Below, one piece after another: positions 14,161 to 25,485 of a DNA stretch of 64,000 bases. Position 1 is the stretch's first letter, and every line of letters begins with the position of its first letter. Source of the stretch: Liolophura sinensis (taxonomy: Eukaryota; Mollusca; Polyplacophora; Chitonida; Chitonidae); contig NC_088303.1 of NCBI RefSeq assembly GCF_032854445.1, positions 13,339,501-13,403,500 of the forward strand, written 5' to 3'. The notes below the pieces were generated by a model. That model did no database searches. It was not told where the DNA came from and saw only the letters and a program-made list of their open reading frames with translations. A program made the position numbers and the translations under genes.

Positions 14161-14424
14161 TATTTATTGATTTGATTGGTGTTTTACGCCGTACTCAAGA
14201 ATATTTCACTTATACTACGGCGGCCAGCATTATGGTGGGTGGAAACCGAGCACAGCCCGGGGGAAACCCACGACCATCCGCAGGTTGCTGGGAGACCTTC
14301 CCACGTACGGCCGGAGAGGAAGCCAGCATGAGCTGTACTTGAACTCACAGCGACCGCATTGGTGGAAGACTCCTGGGTCATTACGCTGCGCTAGCGCGCT
14401 AACCAACTGAGCCACGGAGGACCC
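14161..14424 (-). mobile_element. Full-length tRNA-derived SINE with 14-bp target-site duplication
   Basis: On the minus strand the head has an A box in TGGCTCAGTTGG and a B box in GTGAGTTCAAGTAC. The conserved core with GTGGGTTTCCCCCGGGC follows, then the ATAAGTGAAATATTCTTGAG segment and a tail rich in AAATA. Flanking GCAATT...TAGG sequences (14147-14160 and 14425-14438) match at 11 of 14 positions. This is the reference copy for the many fragments in the window and belongs to a SINE type widespread in molluscs. Confidence 0.92.
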
Positions 14425-14438
14425 GCAATTATAATAGG

Positions 14439-16397
14439 CTCTTTGTAGAGTTATTGACGTATTAGGCCCATGCCTAATGAATATTAACGACAAGAAATGT
14501 GACCACCCTTTCAATTTGATAAAGACTATTTTTGTAGTAGTTTGATGTTCACGGTGGTTAGACTGCTTCACATGCAGAAGGTCACGATGCCCGCAAAGAA
14601 CGCTGACCTGCTCGTGTATTCGGCACTGGTCAGACCACTCTTGAAATGACCCAACCGTGAAGGTCAGCTACTGTACACAGGTGGGTACAGGTTGAAGGTG
14701 AACAAGTATGTGTGAAGAGTGGACAGTAGGGATAGGGGAGTGGCATGGAAGGTGCAACATCATGAACAAGGACACTGAAATGTACAGTTAAGATACGTGC
14801 ATGCATGTATACGTAACACAACGTCTGAAACGTGAACTCATAGCCGGAGAGATATAATTTCACGACGAAATAAACCGATCAGGTAGTTTTAACAACCAGC
14901 CAATCAAAATCACAGCAATATCAGTTTAAACAATATATTGGAATGCATCTTGAACTGTCATAAGGATTTAAAACACAATGCTTATTTTTTAAAATTTAAT
15001 AAATATATTTGCACACATTGAAATCACAGTGGGAAGAAAGAAATAAATGTACTGGTACATTACAATGATCAGGATTTTCATTTCTTGCAGTCATAGAGAT
15101 TGTCGAGAAATCAAAGCATTAATCCAAACGATTTAAATCCTCACGAAGTATTTCTCATTTTAAGTGCATGTGATACCAAAATAAGTTAGTGATGCCTAAT
15201 TTATCACCTTTATTAATGGATGATAATGTACTCTTCAATGATATGTTTAATGTATTTTTTTACGAATTAATTAATAATGCGCATAAAATACTGTAATGAT
15301 AAAGACATGCCCGTGTCTCATTTAAACTATAAATATACGTTGCTATTTCAGTCGATTTTGAATTGAATGGAAAAGATCAATGTATAACACCTTTAGAAAT
15401 AGATATAGATACATATTTTAATAACATAAAGACACTAGTGTTTATTCCATATGTATTGGTCTAAATTTATACAAATACATTGTGTTTACCTAGAGCTCAT
15501 TGTAGAAAGGTACGATATCGAGGTCGAATAGTTAAACTGATGAATATGCATGACAAGACGTCATTTATCCTTTGTGTTTGCAAGGGCTAATTTTCCGTCA
15601 GCAAAATCATTGGAGATTTCCAGAGATTCTATTTCTGTGTAAACGGTGGTCAAAACAGTATCATTCCTTATAATGTTTTTTTTAAAATAGACATGAAATG
15701 ATTTCTCCTTAGTTATTTCGGAGGAGTATGAAAACTTATCTAAAGGCCGCAGCCATTTGTCGTGATGGCCTGGTAACTCTATGAATGAACTTTTAATGTG
15801 GATTTCTAACGAATTAAAAGAGACTGGAAACACGATCTCGCGTCACTCATGTCCCACGTTCATGTGGCTAAATGGCAAAATAGGCTTCCTGTGACGTCAG
15901 CAGAAACACCTGCGCTCTCGGGTTTTAAGCTTAATGTATGACATCGATACATATTAGATTTGAGATCTGTGTCATGATTCCCGCTTTAGCTTTCAGAAAA
16001 ATACAGATCTATTCTATTCCAATAACTAAACTGGAACTTGGTCCTTCTGAATGTGCTGCCCTCACCAAGGCTCTAGGCTACAAAAATATGTCAGTAACTC
16101 TGACTTCATACCACCAAGCTAATATAAATGTATCTGGTGCATGGACGGCAAAACGAATTTCGCTCACCGCCAATTTCGATTCGAGCCGAACGCTCTCGTC
16201 ATAGTCCGGAAAAAGATCAATTCGTGGAACACTTGGATTGAAAACAAGAAGACGTACGCCATTAAAAAGACCAATGATAATTTGTTTTGCTTGAGAGGCT
16301 TAACTTCAACTTTTTGCTTTAATAATGAATGCAGGAAAGCGTTGTCAAAAAGATGGTCTAAATCTTTAGAAGAGCAGCTGAGTCCACCCTCTCAACG
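14439..16397. other. Intergenic DNA with a CRE-like site
   Basis: No recognised gene. A 90-codon minus-strand frame (15561-15833) and two plus-strand frames near 15938-16446 resemble no known family. A perfect CRE palindrome TGACGTCA lies at 15892-15899, about 520 bases before the candidate first exon at 16416. Confidence 0.5.
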
Positions 16398-16412
16398 GGA
16401 TCACGTGATTCG
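16398..16412 (+). promoter_or_regulatory. E-box element GGATCACGTGATTCG
   Basis: A CACGTG E-box inside a 15-bp sequence that recurs with one mismatch at 19753-19767. Each copy lies shortly upstream of an ATG with a following splice donor. Regulatory function is inferred. Confidence 0.45.
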
Positions 16413-16415
16413 AAA

Positions 16416-16473
16416 ATGGCGGTTGCAAAGTTTGGATCTTGCCTGATGGGATTCACAGTTAAATTTGTGTTAC
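16416..16473 (+). CDS. Candidate first coding exon of an unidentified gene
   Basis: An ATG in the YY1-like, Kozak-strong context GAAAATGGCGG opens 19 codons (MAVAKFGSCLMGFTVKFVL) and is followed by a GTAAGA donor in phase 1. The peptide is mildly hydrophobic, as in the N-terminus of a small membrane or mitochondrial protein, but I cannot name it. No convincing second exon was found downstream, and the closest AG (16505) leads straight to a stop. Without splicing the frame ends after 23 codons. It could be a real first exon, an orphaned one, or chance. Confidence 0.3.
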
Positions 16474-17246
16474 GTAAGATTTTCTGATTTTCATTATTTC
16501 CGCAGGATGAAGTGATATGAATTCAGAATTATTTTAAGATCACTTGAAACCTGTTTTCGTCGCGCACTGCTTGGACACTTTGAGGACAAACACTCTAAAG
16601 TCCAGGTTAGTGAATGTTACGATTCAGAGCGGTTAATGTGGAAGCCAAGCTGGGAACATGGCCAACTGATCTCAGAGATAGATGCCTATATACTTTTGGT
16701 CTCGTATCTTCTGTTAAGAATGTCGACATGCTTTATTGAATGGACAAATAAGTTTAAGATACGGCCATCGCTGAGGTTGACCGAATTAGTTTTGAACAAA
16801 AATCACATGTAATAGACCTACGTCCTTACCAGTGACTGAGGACTGATTTTATTGGACACTTCCCTTTAACAGTACATGTACCTGTTCCTGTTATTGTGTT
16901 CAGTGTCCGGAATGTGAAGTGGTTTATGCCTGCCTGCTCAGCCCCCTAACTATCCGCTCCGTCAACATATACTTCCCCGCCCCGGCCAACTGCCATCATC
17001 TCCAGATACATCAGGTCGTATAGATTCATGAACTATATACAAATCACCCCAATCAATAAGACGAATGATAAATATAGTCTTGATTCTTTTAGAAATTAAA
17101 TTATTTAAATTACACACCAAATGTCAGCTTGTCTATTGCATTCTATAACAGACAATTCACATTATTTTATCACGTTAATAGGTCGACCTATACTATTTGC
17201 AATGTAGCCCTATAGCAATATTGCAACTATATGTACAGCGGGAATA
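16474..17246. other. Non-coding DNA, nothing recognised
   Basis: Searched for a partner exon to 16416-16473 without success. No repeat family was recognised. Confidence 0.5.
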
Positions 17247-17374
17247 GTCGTGGGTTTCCCCCCAGGCTCTGCCAAGTTTCCTGCCACCATACATTCCTGG
17301 CCGCCTTGGTATAAGTGAAATATCCTTCAGTGCGACGTAAAACACAAATCAAATAAATAAATATACAAATAAAT
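17247..17374 (+). mobile_element. SINE 3' fragment
   Basis: Matches the core and tail of the 14161 element: GTGGGTTTCCCCCC, ATAAGTGAAATATCCTTCAG, and a tail of AAATA units. The tRNA head is absent. Confidence 0.85.
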
Positions 17375-17940
17375 AGTGAGAAAATGAAAACGAGACAATC
17401 ATATGTACTTGTTGCCGCAATGACAGATTTTACAAGTACTATACGTGTATATGTCACAAATCGCACTTGGCTCTTTGTCTCGAGATGGCTACAGGAAGTT
17501 GTCCGTAATATTTTCAGAATCAATTTGAAATGGCGTTCTGATTAGTTTGGCAAGATGATACGATCATTGTTTTGGAAAATCTTGCGTTGTGTCATCCTGT
17601 GTATGTGGGATGGTGTTATATGTTAGATAATGTCAACTTTGATCTATATGAGGCAGTGACCGATGGATATCAATGTCACAATGGCATGTAGAATTCTAGG
17701 ATTGGCTTAGGATGGTATCGGTGTATACATGGTGTTGGATCTCGGTGTAGGATGGTACGTGTCACAGGATTGGTGTCGGGCACGGTGTCCGGATCAATGT
17801 CGTGTAAGCCTGTGGTCGCCATCTGTGTGAAATGGGCAGAGATTGAGAGGTACTGGAAACCAGCCTGGTTGACTGAGGAAAAACACATAGAATGCTGCGT
17901 GGGGAAAGTCTCCTCCACCTCATGGGCTGTGCGGGCTTCT

Positions 17941-18090
17941 ATAGTATGTATGTATGTATGTATGTATGTATGTATGTATGTATGTATGTATGTATGTATG
18001 TATGTATGTATGTGTGTATGTATGTATGTATGTGTGTATGTATGTGTATGTATGTATGTATGTATGTATGTATGTATGTATGTATGTATG

Positions 18091-18120
<30 letters not shown>
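17941..18120. repeat. Tetranucleotide microsatellite (GTAT)n
   Basis: About 180 bp of GTAT repeats, broken by a few GTGT units. The long frames over it (poly YMCMYV or YIHTYIHT) are artefacts. Confidence 0.98.
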
Positions 18121-18121
<1 letters not shown>

Positions 18122-19165
18122 TGATGACTATCGGCGTCCATACGTATATGTATACCGTACAATATGAGCCAGTGTGAGCATAGTTTATACAGCATGGCAT
18201 ATATAGGTGTGCTTAACCTTCTCTCAGCGGTGTATTGCATTATATTTAACTCGTATTCATGCCGTCGTTAGGTGCTGTGTCACGAAGGAAAGGAAATACC
18301 GACTATGGGGAGGAGGTAAAATCCCAGACCCCCTCAGCGGGCCTAAACCTCATCATACACCAGAGGCAGACCTCTAAGAGCGACTTAGAGTAAAGTATAT
18401 TCCTTTTTTATGTCAAGCATGATCTTCTTAGCTCGGGTGGATCTGTCAAAAATAGGCGGACAACGTTTAAACCTTTCAAGTGTATAGATGTCGTATTTAG
18501 ACGTTGACGATGAGGCCAGTCTAAAGAACAACCTTGGCTGAAGCTGAGTGCATGTTGTCATTCACCCTATAAGTATAGGCATACCGTATTTATGGTAACA
18601 AACTATTCAAGTATGAATAGGGAAATAGCCCCCCCCCCCCTCCCCCGCATCACCCGTGGTATAGACTAAAATTGAGTCAAGGCGGAATTGAACCCCTGAC
18701 TATTTAAGGCAGGGTGCCACAATCCCTGTGTTAGCCCTAAATAAAGCACATTCCCCTGTGGATTAAGCTAGAACATAAGCCATCAATATTCCTTTTTAAT
18801 CAAGGATTCATTTTCCTTTGGCTGTAACTTCAGATCGGGGAAGTGAAGACAATCTTACAATTCAACCATTATATTGAAGAATATACATTATCCTGAAACG
18901 TAAATCAGTTATCCTATAGCAAACACTAATTACCATTAAGATGTACGGGAAATGTACAGTAAAACTACAAACTGGTATATTGTGATTATATATGTTTTTA
19001 TAATTATATGGATCCCTGCCTTTATGGCACCCAGTCTTCAGAACTCATGCGGTTCCTGTCGTTTTGTACATCCATGACCTCGGTTCCAGTCCACTGTTTG
19101 TCGATATTTGACGATATAACTATACTAGCATAATCATATCACGATGCACTACAATATGACTTACA
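18121..19165. other. Non-coding DNA with a possible SINE scrap
   Basis: No gene. A minus-strand B-box-like GGGGTTCAATTCC near 18690 suggests a decayed tRNA-derived element. There is a C-run at about 18630. Confidence 0.5.
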
Positions 19166-19169
19166 TAAA

Positions 19170-19400
19170 GGTTCCAAAACCCTGGGAGTGCTGGTTCAAT
19201 CCCGACACTGGGCACGGGTGATGTGTAGATTTTATATTTGTTGCTGACCACTTATCTTCCGCCAATGTAGTCTGTGTATATCTGTAAGTCACACGTGAGA
19301 AAGTTGGTCGGTGATTTCCCCCGCGCTATCGTTTTAGTGGAAAAATTCTTCAAATTGGCGTTAATCAGCAATGAAATAAGCAAATAAATGAACAAAGGTG
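19170..19400 (+). mobile_element. tRNA-derived SINE, degraded
   Basis: Contains a B-box-like CTGGTTCAATCCC near 19191, a central GTCACACGTGAGAAAGTTGG segment, and a tail of AAATAAGCAAATAAATG. It resembles the copy at 9195-9425. Confidence 0.7.
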
Positions 19401-19752
19401 AAATATTTGGATTGTTTTGCATAATAGAGGCGTTTCAAAATGTGTAATATTGCATTTGATACAGAAAAATCATTTATTGCATTAAATACTGGGTACATTC
19501 ACAATACACACAATGCTTCTGATATCTCTAAAATATTCTACATTATCACTTACATGAAGTGAAATAGAAGGATTTTCTTCACAGACCTGTGTTGGCACTA
19601 TGTAATATATACCATTATTATTGCACGTCTGTTATTACGCCACTGACTATATTGTCAATTTACCGTTGGTACATCTTAATGCATATTATTCGGAATTTAA
19701 AACATCGGTAAAAATGAACATATTTGAATATCATATGTAAGACAATTTGTGT

Positions 19753-19767
19753 GGATCACGTGGTTCG
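19753..19767 (+). promoter_or_regulatory. E-box element GGATCACGTGGTTCG
   Basis: Second copy of the 15-bp E-box sequence (14 of 15 bases match 16398-16412), 93 bases before the candidate start at 19846. Function is inferred. Confidence 0.4.
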
Positions 19768-19845
19768 TCATTTCTGTCTGCCTTTGAAGCAACACTCCCG
19801 CGGAAGGTTTAGTAAACTCTAAAAGCGTCTACATCAAAAGTGAAA

Positions 19846-19851
19846 ATGATG
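19846..19851 (+). CDS. Candidate first coding exon (ATGATG) of a small two-exon gene
   Basis: Two Met codons are followed directly by a consensus GTAAGT donor, with an in-frame stop upstream. It joins in phase 0 to 21135-21224. The evidence is splice signals and frame only, so confidence is low. Confidence 0.22.
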
Positions 19852-21134
19852 GTAAGTTTGTCTGAGATGCATTCGTATGCAAACCGTTTCTTTGGAGATC
19901 ATATCTAGGTAGGACATCACGTTGGATTCTGACAAGATCGTGAACGAGGTGTACCAAGATGGCGATTGATCACATCAGCTGTACACAGAACACAAACACG
20001 ATCCATTTTTAAGTGAGAAAGCTCTTAGTATATGTCCCTGGGAGGGCTTCTATAGCCTGGTTTGTTCTGTAATTCAGAGAACACTATCAGAGTCAGAGCA
20101 GAGAACAGCAGTTTGAACAGACCAGACCAGACGGAAAGCCATTGTTCGCAGGGTTATCGCCAGGATACAGTGGCGCTAGTTGTTAGAGGGCCATTTCCGG
20201 TTCATTACTGTCAACAAGGTACGCACCTAAAGAGTGATGCACCTACTACCCAGAGTCATATAGCCACTGCAGATACGGCATTAGGGTTTAAACTTCAGCC
20301 TGCAATAAACAAAGGACAAGGCGACATTTAACAAGCATGTCAGTGGAGTGGAGCTCAGGGTTGACCTATACAACAGCTGCACTAAATATAACCACATCCT
20401 TCACATTTCTCCTTTGCAGGCTTTTAGCACCTTTTCGATACAGTTAAGTTCGTTATTTTATTAACTGGATGATTTGATTTTCATTGTGCACCCTATTGCT
20501 CATATATTTTACGCTGCTCATTCTATCATTTTACTACTCTCACTACTTTTTATTATGTCTAAATCATTAACTAAATCATTAAGTAATTAATTACTAGTAT
20601 CAAAGTTTCAAATCAAAGTTTAGTGATAGTGATATTACACAGGCTTACCGAGCTAAAACGGCCTGGCATCCCATTGCGATCGAATGACTATTTGTCTATT
20701 TGTTTGAATGTTTACCGTTTATAATACTTTCCTTTTGGCTTTGCTTTTGTTGCTATATGAGTCAAGGTCAAATGCATGTTTTTGTCTGTTTTGTTACCAG
20801 GATGATAAATAATACATGTTTTTTAATCTGAATATACATGTAATTGCTGTCAAAACGGACATTCATATACCAGTCGTCAACCGAAAAAGTTGTTCTGTAA
20901 TGCCTATAAAATATCACCATATATATACACCCATATACAATATCAAGAGTAGTGAGCTTTTATCAATGACACTGATTGTATCCTTTGAAACTTTTGATTC
21001 TAGAACAAAATTTATTCCTCTAACATATAATAATCGACTTTTATTGCACTGAATTCATACTTGTTCAGTAACCATATCAACAACAAATATATGTACTTTC
21101 CGTGAATTTGTTTGTTTCATGTGTTGTTTCATAG

Positions 21135-21224
21135 GTGATTAAACGCCCCGATGACGCCAAGTCTTTGTTGATGGGAGGAGCGATGATTGCATGGAAGAAA
21201 TGTCATCAGTTACATGATGACTGA
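21135..21224 (+). CDS. Candidate terminal exon of a small unidentified protein
   Basis: After a TTTCATAG acceptor, 29 codons run to TGA, starting VIKRPDDAKSLLMGG and ending KKCHQLHDD. The composition is protein-like, with mixed charges around a short hydrophobic stretch. Joined to ATGATG at 19846 it would give a 31-residue peptide. It could instead be the last exon of a longer gene whose other exons I did not see, or chance. I do not recognise the protein, and there is no AATAAA shortly downstream. Confidence 0.25.
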   Translation: MIKRPDDAKSLLMGGAMIAWKKCHQLHDD

Positions 21225-21489
21225 CTTCCCCATCCAGTTCTGCCTACAGAATGGAGCGAGAGTAAATTGACTTCTTGATTGACAAAGCACACGATAGATA
21301 TCATATAGAAAAAGGTTTGGACCTTGGGCCTGAGTTCCTTCAAGCGAGTTCTCGCTGGCCAAGCTGTCCAAAAGGTTCGTCTGGAAGACAAATGGTGACG
21401 TCTGTTCAAATTTTCCCGACGATGGTTTGATTCCGACTGTTAGTTCAGCGGTGTTTCGGGCAACCGACAAGGTCCAGTGGTTTCCCATG

Positions 21490-21590
21490 CAAGTCTCTGT
21501 CCGGTTTCCTCCGCCAATACGTGAAACCGATCAGTACAAGTGAAATACCCTTGGGTGTACCGTTATGACATCGACAAAATACATACAAGC
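21490..21590 (+). mobile_element. SINE 3' fragment, diverged
   Basis: Contains CCGGTTTCCTCCGCCA and CAAGTGAAATACCCTTGGGTG, corresponding to the core and 3' part of the 14161 SINE. Confidence 0.6.
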
Positions 21591-22475
21591 TTCAAGCTGA
21601 AAAACATATCCTTGTAGCGACGCAATCAGCTTATTCGTCTGTGGTTTCGACCTTATACAGACAGTTTGCCCCCCTTATACCCTAGATGTGATGTCACATC
21701 CACGGGAAGAATCTCAGCAATCTAACACAGTAAACAGACGTAGTAAATCTCCTCGCTGCTGTATTTGTAACAGTTAAACTTCGCCTGTGCCGATTAGGCA
21801 ACGGGGACGGCGCGCCAGTTTTTGTTAAGTTGCCAAGTTGAAGAGACGGGACGGCCATATTTAGGCAATTGGCCTTTTCGTCAGAGTGTGACCCTAAATG
21901 CGATGTCTGGCATGTACTACATTGCCAGAAATAGAGTTTCTGCTTTGTTTTTCCGTGCTTTGTTGGGACTGTCCTTTGTCCAGTTTGGTTTTAAATATAG
22001 GACGGCGAACGTGTGACGTCTCATATGTGTGTATACAAGAACAACAGCGAGTACATGTTAACATTTGTAGTGCACCATATAAGCGGTCTCCTGTGTGGCA
22101 AACTCGAACATGTTTCTGTTATGTCATAAAAAAAGTACACGTAAAAATGTTCAAAAATGAGGTATCCACATTCACTATCCGACAAGTTATATCCCAACTC
22201 TTATTATACTACTAGTCCGGTAAAGCCGTATAGAACATCTAACGAATATTTGGATTCAGCGATCAAAGTCTCAGTTTTCAAAGTTATCATTTGCCATAAA
22301 ACTGGCTCCCAGCCGACTGCCAAATGCAGCGGGTGGGATACAGTGGGAACAACCTGTATGGTATACAATATACAGAGGTATTTATTTATTCATTTACATA
22401 TTTACTTACATGGACGTAAACTCTGACACAACCCACAGAGAAAACTTCACAGTATAAAACAGAAAAGTGATATGC
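21591..22475. other. Non-coding DNA, nothing recognised
   Basis: Only short frames on both strands. No named repeat. Confidence 0.5.
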
Positions 22476-22477
22476 CT

Positions 22478-22570
22478 ATTCAGGTAAACACTGCATTACC
22501 AGGTAAACAGTGCATTACCAGGTAACAGTGCATTACCAGATAAACGGTGCTTTACCAGTAACAATGCACT
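22478..22570. repeat. Short 19-20-bp tandem repeat
   Basis: Four to five units of TAAACAGTGCATTACCAGG, becoming degenerate out to about 22670. Confidence 0.85.
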
Positions 22571-22736
22571 GCGTGTTAGAAATGTATTATTAGTATTTAA
22601 CAGAGTATTGATAGATAAACAGTTCATTACCATGCAGATGACAGTTTATTGTCAGATAAGTAGTGTAACAGAAGGTAGTGTAACCAAGTAAGAGAAAGTA
22701 GGAAGTTGACTGGTTATCATGACACCTATCTGTGTG

Positions 22737-22825
22737 TGGGCAGACAGTGATGCCGAAGTAGTATTACGGGAGTAATTCTTGAAACTTGCGTTAAACCCCT
22801 AGCAAATAGACACTCCCTCTCACAG
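22737..22825 (+). mobile_element. Possible 3' remnant of the ACTC-tailed SINE
   Basis: GTAATTCTTGAAACTTGCGTTAAACCCCTAG parallels the 3' end of the 7249-7616 element and is followed by ACTCCCTCTCAC. Diverged. Confidence 0.45.
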
Positions 22826-22829
22826 ACTT

Positions 22830-23715
22830 GGATACCTTTACATCTCTACACATACACACCAACCATTTATTGGCAATATTCTTGTTTTTTGTTTACATAC
22901 TATGTGTTTTTGTTTTCTTTATTGTTTTTCTCGTGAATGTGTTATATAGTTTTTTCTCTCAAGTAACGGTTGCTGTACTTAAACCCACTGGTACACGTAA
23001 TTCGTCCTCTGATAATCTACTCAGCTAACCTCTGCTGTGGTAAAACCATACCTTATCTGATGCGTTTAATTAGAACGCCGACTCCCTTAGATTAGAGCCC
23101 GGCTTTTCGCCTATCTACCACACAATTCATCTGTTTAACGTTCACCAGATACGTTCCCCTCGTGGAGAGTTTACTTTAAATGGTCATTTCGGGGACAAAT
23201 GTCCGGGTTTGGATTTCTGGGAAAATTGACAGCGCTGTTCAGCATGTAGGCGGCCTATCATGCTCAATAGCACAAGGTGCGTTTGCATATGGCACCAGTG
23301 AAAACCGTATTCAAGTTAATCACATTACTCGTTAGATGTAACGGTACTTTTGCCCTTTACAATGACATAATTGCCTTCGTCGGGCTTTCGGCTGTGATGG
23401 AGTAAGGCTGTGTTCGGGTTAGTGGTACTTGTCAGTTTCAAAGCTACATATTGTATTACTCTATCTCCATCTTCCTATACAGTCACACCATTAACAACCG
23501 CATTATATTAAATCTAGGCGTACACGGTCACACCTAACATGCTTCCTGTCGTGATACAAGACTCTCCCAAATACAATATTTCGTATAAAAGTCTTATCCA
23601 GAGCGTTGTGCTTAGGATAAATGTAGAAGTATCCAATGTCCACCCGGTGTGGGTCGTGCAATTGTTTCAAACCGTGCATGAAACAGCCACTAAAAACGGT
23701 TCAAAACTAATCATT
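22830..23715. other. Non-coding DNA, nothing recognised
   Basis: T-rich stretch near 22870-22960. No gene or named repeat. Confidence 0.5.
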
Positions 23716-23717
23716 TT

Positions 23718-23830
23718 ATTTATTTATTTAACGACGTATTTTTCACTTATACGACGACGGCGGGTTTAATGGTGGAGGTAATCAGAGTACCCGGGATAAA
23801 ACCACCGAGCTTCGGTAGGTACCTGACAAA
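23718..23830 (-). mobile_element. SINE 3' fragment (second family)
   Basis: ATTTATTTATTT tail, TTTTTCACTTATACGACGACGG, then GAGTACCCGGGATAAAACCACC and a GGTACCTGACAAACC segment. Same family as the copies at 54950 and 28438. Confidence 0.75.
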
Positions 23831-25345
23831 CCAATAAAGGACTAATTGAAGTCAGTCACAACCATACACTGGAGTTTCTCGGCCATAACAAGATATGCAT
23901 TCAATTCCCACTCGTTATTGGATGGTTATAGTTTCGTTGTATTATATCGAACTGAAATAATAGATCATGATGCACATATGATAAAACTGAATGTAGTATA
24001 CAAGCATTTGAAACAATATTGTCATTCAAAGGGTTCAAAGTTCACCATTCCAAGCCCCATATACAAAGACAATAAAAGATAACGGGGTCGGTTTTATCTT
24101 CTGTTTGCTTAATAGGTTCCAGGAATTTAAATTGCACGATGTAAACAAAGCCGGGCCGTAAAATAAATCATAAATATTTATGATTGTTTTTAAACACATT
24201 CCTTGTATCATATTCACCCGGACTTTACCCTCTTACTTCTTCTCGTATATACCGATCAGTCTATTAAACTTTCACGAATTGTGTATACACATAAATATAT
24301 AACAGAGGTCACATATATATGTAATTCTTCCGGAAAACAAACTTGATCCCCTGAAACTATACTGTGGGAGTATTGTGAATATATTTTCACTATAAAGCTA
24401 ATGAAGATAAACATGATCTAACTTAATACAATACGAAGTACATAAACTCCAAAAGTACAGTATACAAAATCATACATCCACTCTTGCCAAATAGTTGATC
24501 ATGCTATAAGATAATCATTCATGAGCATTTTTCAAGGCGCTGGTGATCCAACCAGATCATTTCAATTGATCTCGCGTGTTTCATATATAAATACCTGCTG
24601 CTTTTATAACAATGTATGTATTTACTTGTATTATAAGGAACAAAAATGCAACGTATCTGGAAGTTTTTTTCGTTGATGCCCCTTGATTTTCACATTGTAT
24701 GGACTTTGCCTCTACATGATTAAGAGTAATCCGATAGCCTTTTCAGCCAAATTTCCAGGCTGCACACCAAGGGAGGAGTAGATAAGCGGACTCACAAATC
24801 TGTAATATATGAAATCTGATATTTACATCTACATTACACTTTACAGCGTGTTTCCTGTGGCCTTTCATACGAGGCTTGGACTCTACGACAATCTTACGCA
24901 TCCTGTTAACCTACCTTCACTACCGGCCAATCCACGTGTAGACCTCAACCGTGAAGTCACACTTAAATGCCCACATAGAGACCGTGATAAATATCCAGAA
25001 AGTGCTATGATAATGACACGTACGTATTAAGACGTACATATTAGTGTATGTAAATTGAGTTTCCCCCAGGCTTATTGCCTTATATGGAAATCTAGGTTAA
25101 CCACAGGTATGCTCATTCATTAATCTCCCCACGTGACCCTAAGCTACCCACCCCCCACTTACACCTGTACTTCAACGTATTACACACTTTATGCAACTTT
25201 GTTAAAAAAAAAAAAAGAACATCGTCCATTTTTTTAGTCGTGGTCTTAATAATTAATCGCGTAACAATTCGCACGCACTTCTCTTGCACAGAAGCTCTAC
25301 ACTCCCTGTATTGAGGTGTACGACTGCTATACTCTCCGGTCGTAC
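23831..25345. other. Non-coding DNA, nothing recognised
   Basis: A 73-codon plus-strand frame ending at 25030 has protein-like composition in its second half, but no family or splice support was identified. Confidence 0.45.
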
Positions 25346-25346
25346 G

Positions 25347-25485
25347 TGGGACGGCCCTCCAGCAGGGTAGTCCTGGGTTTTACCCGGCTCTGGCCGTTTT
25401 CCTCCCATCACAATGCCGTCGCATAAGTGAAATATTCTTGTCTACAATAACAAACGAAACACCAATGAAATAAACAAATAAATAG
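25347..25485 (+). mobile_element. SINE 3' fragment
   Basis: TACGTGGGACGGCCCTCCAGC, CTGGGTTTTACCCGGCTCTG, CATAAGTGAAATATTCTTG and a tail of AAATAAACAAATAAATAG parallel the 14161 SINE. Confidence 0.8.

Noticed and set aside
14330-14424. Possible tRNA gene on the minus strand
   Set aside because: The A and B boxes are present, but it is the head of a SINE with a body, tail and target duplication, and it lacks a full cloverleaf.
15561-15833. 90-codon minus-strand frame with charged composition
   Set aside because: No family resemblance or gene structure around it, so not strong enough to list as a gene.
17676-18240. Long frames on both strands with YMCMYV and YIHTYIHT repeats
   Set aside because: They are products of the (GTAT)n microsatellite, which is open in several frames by nature.
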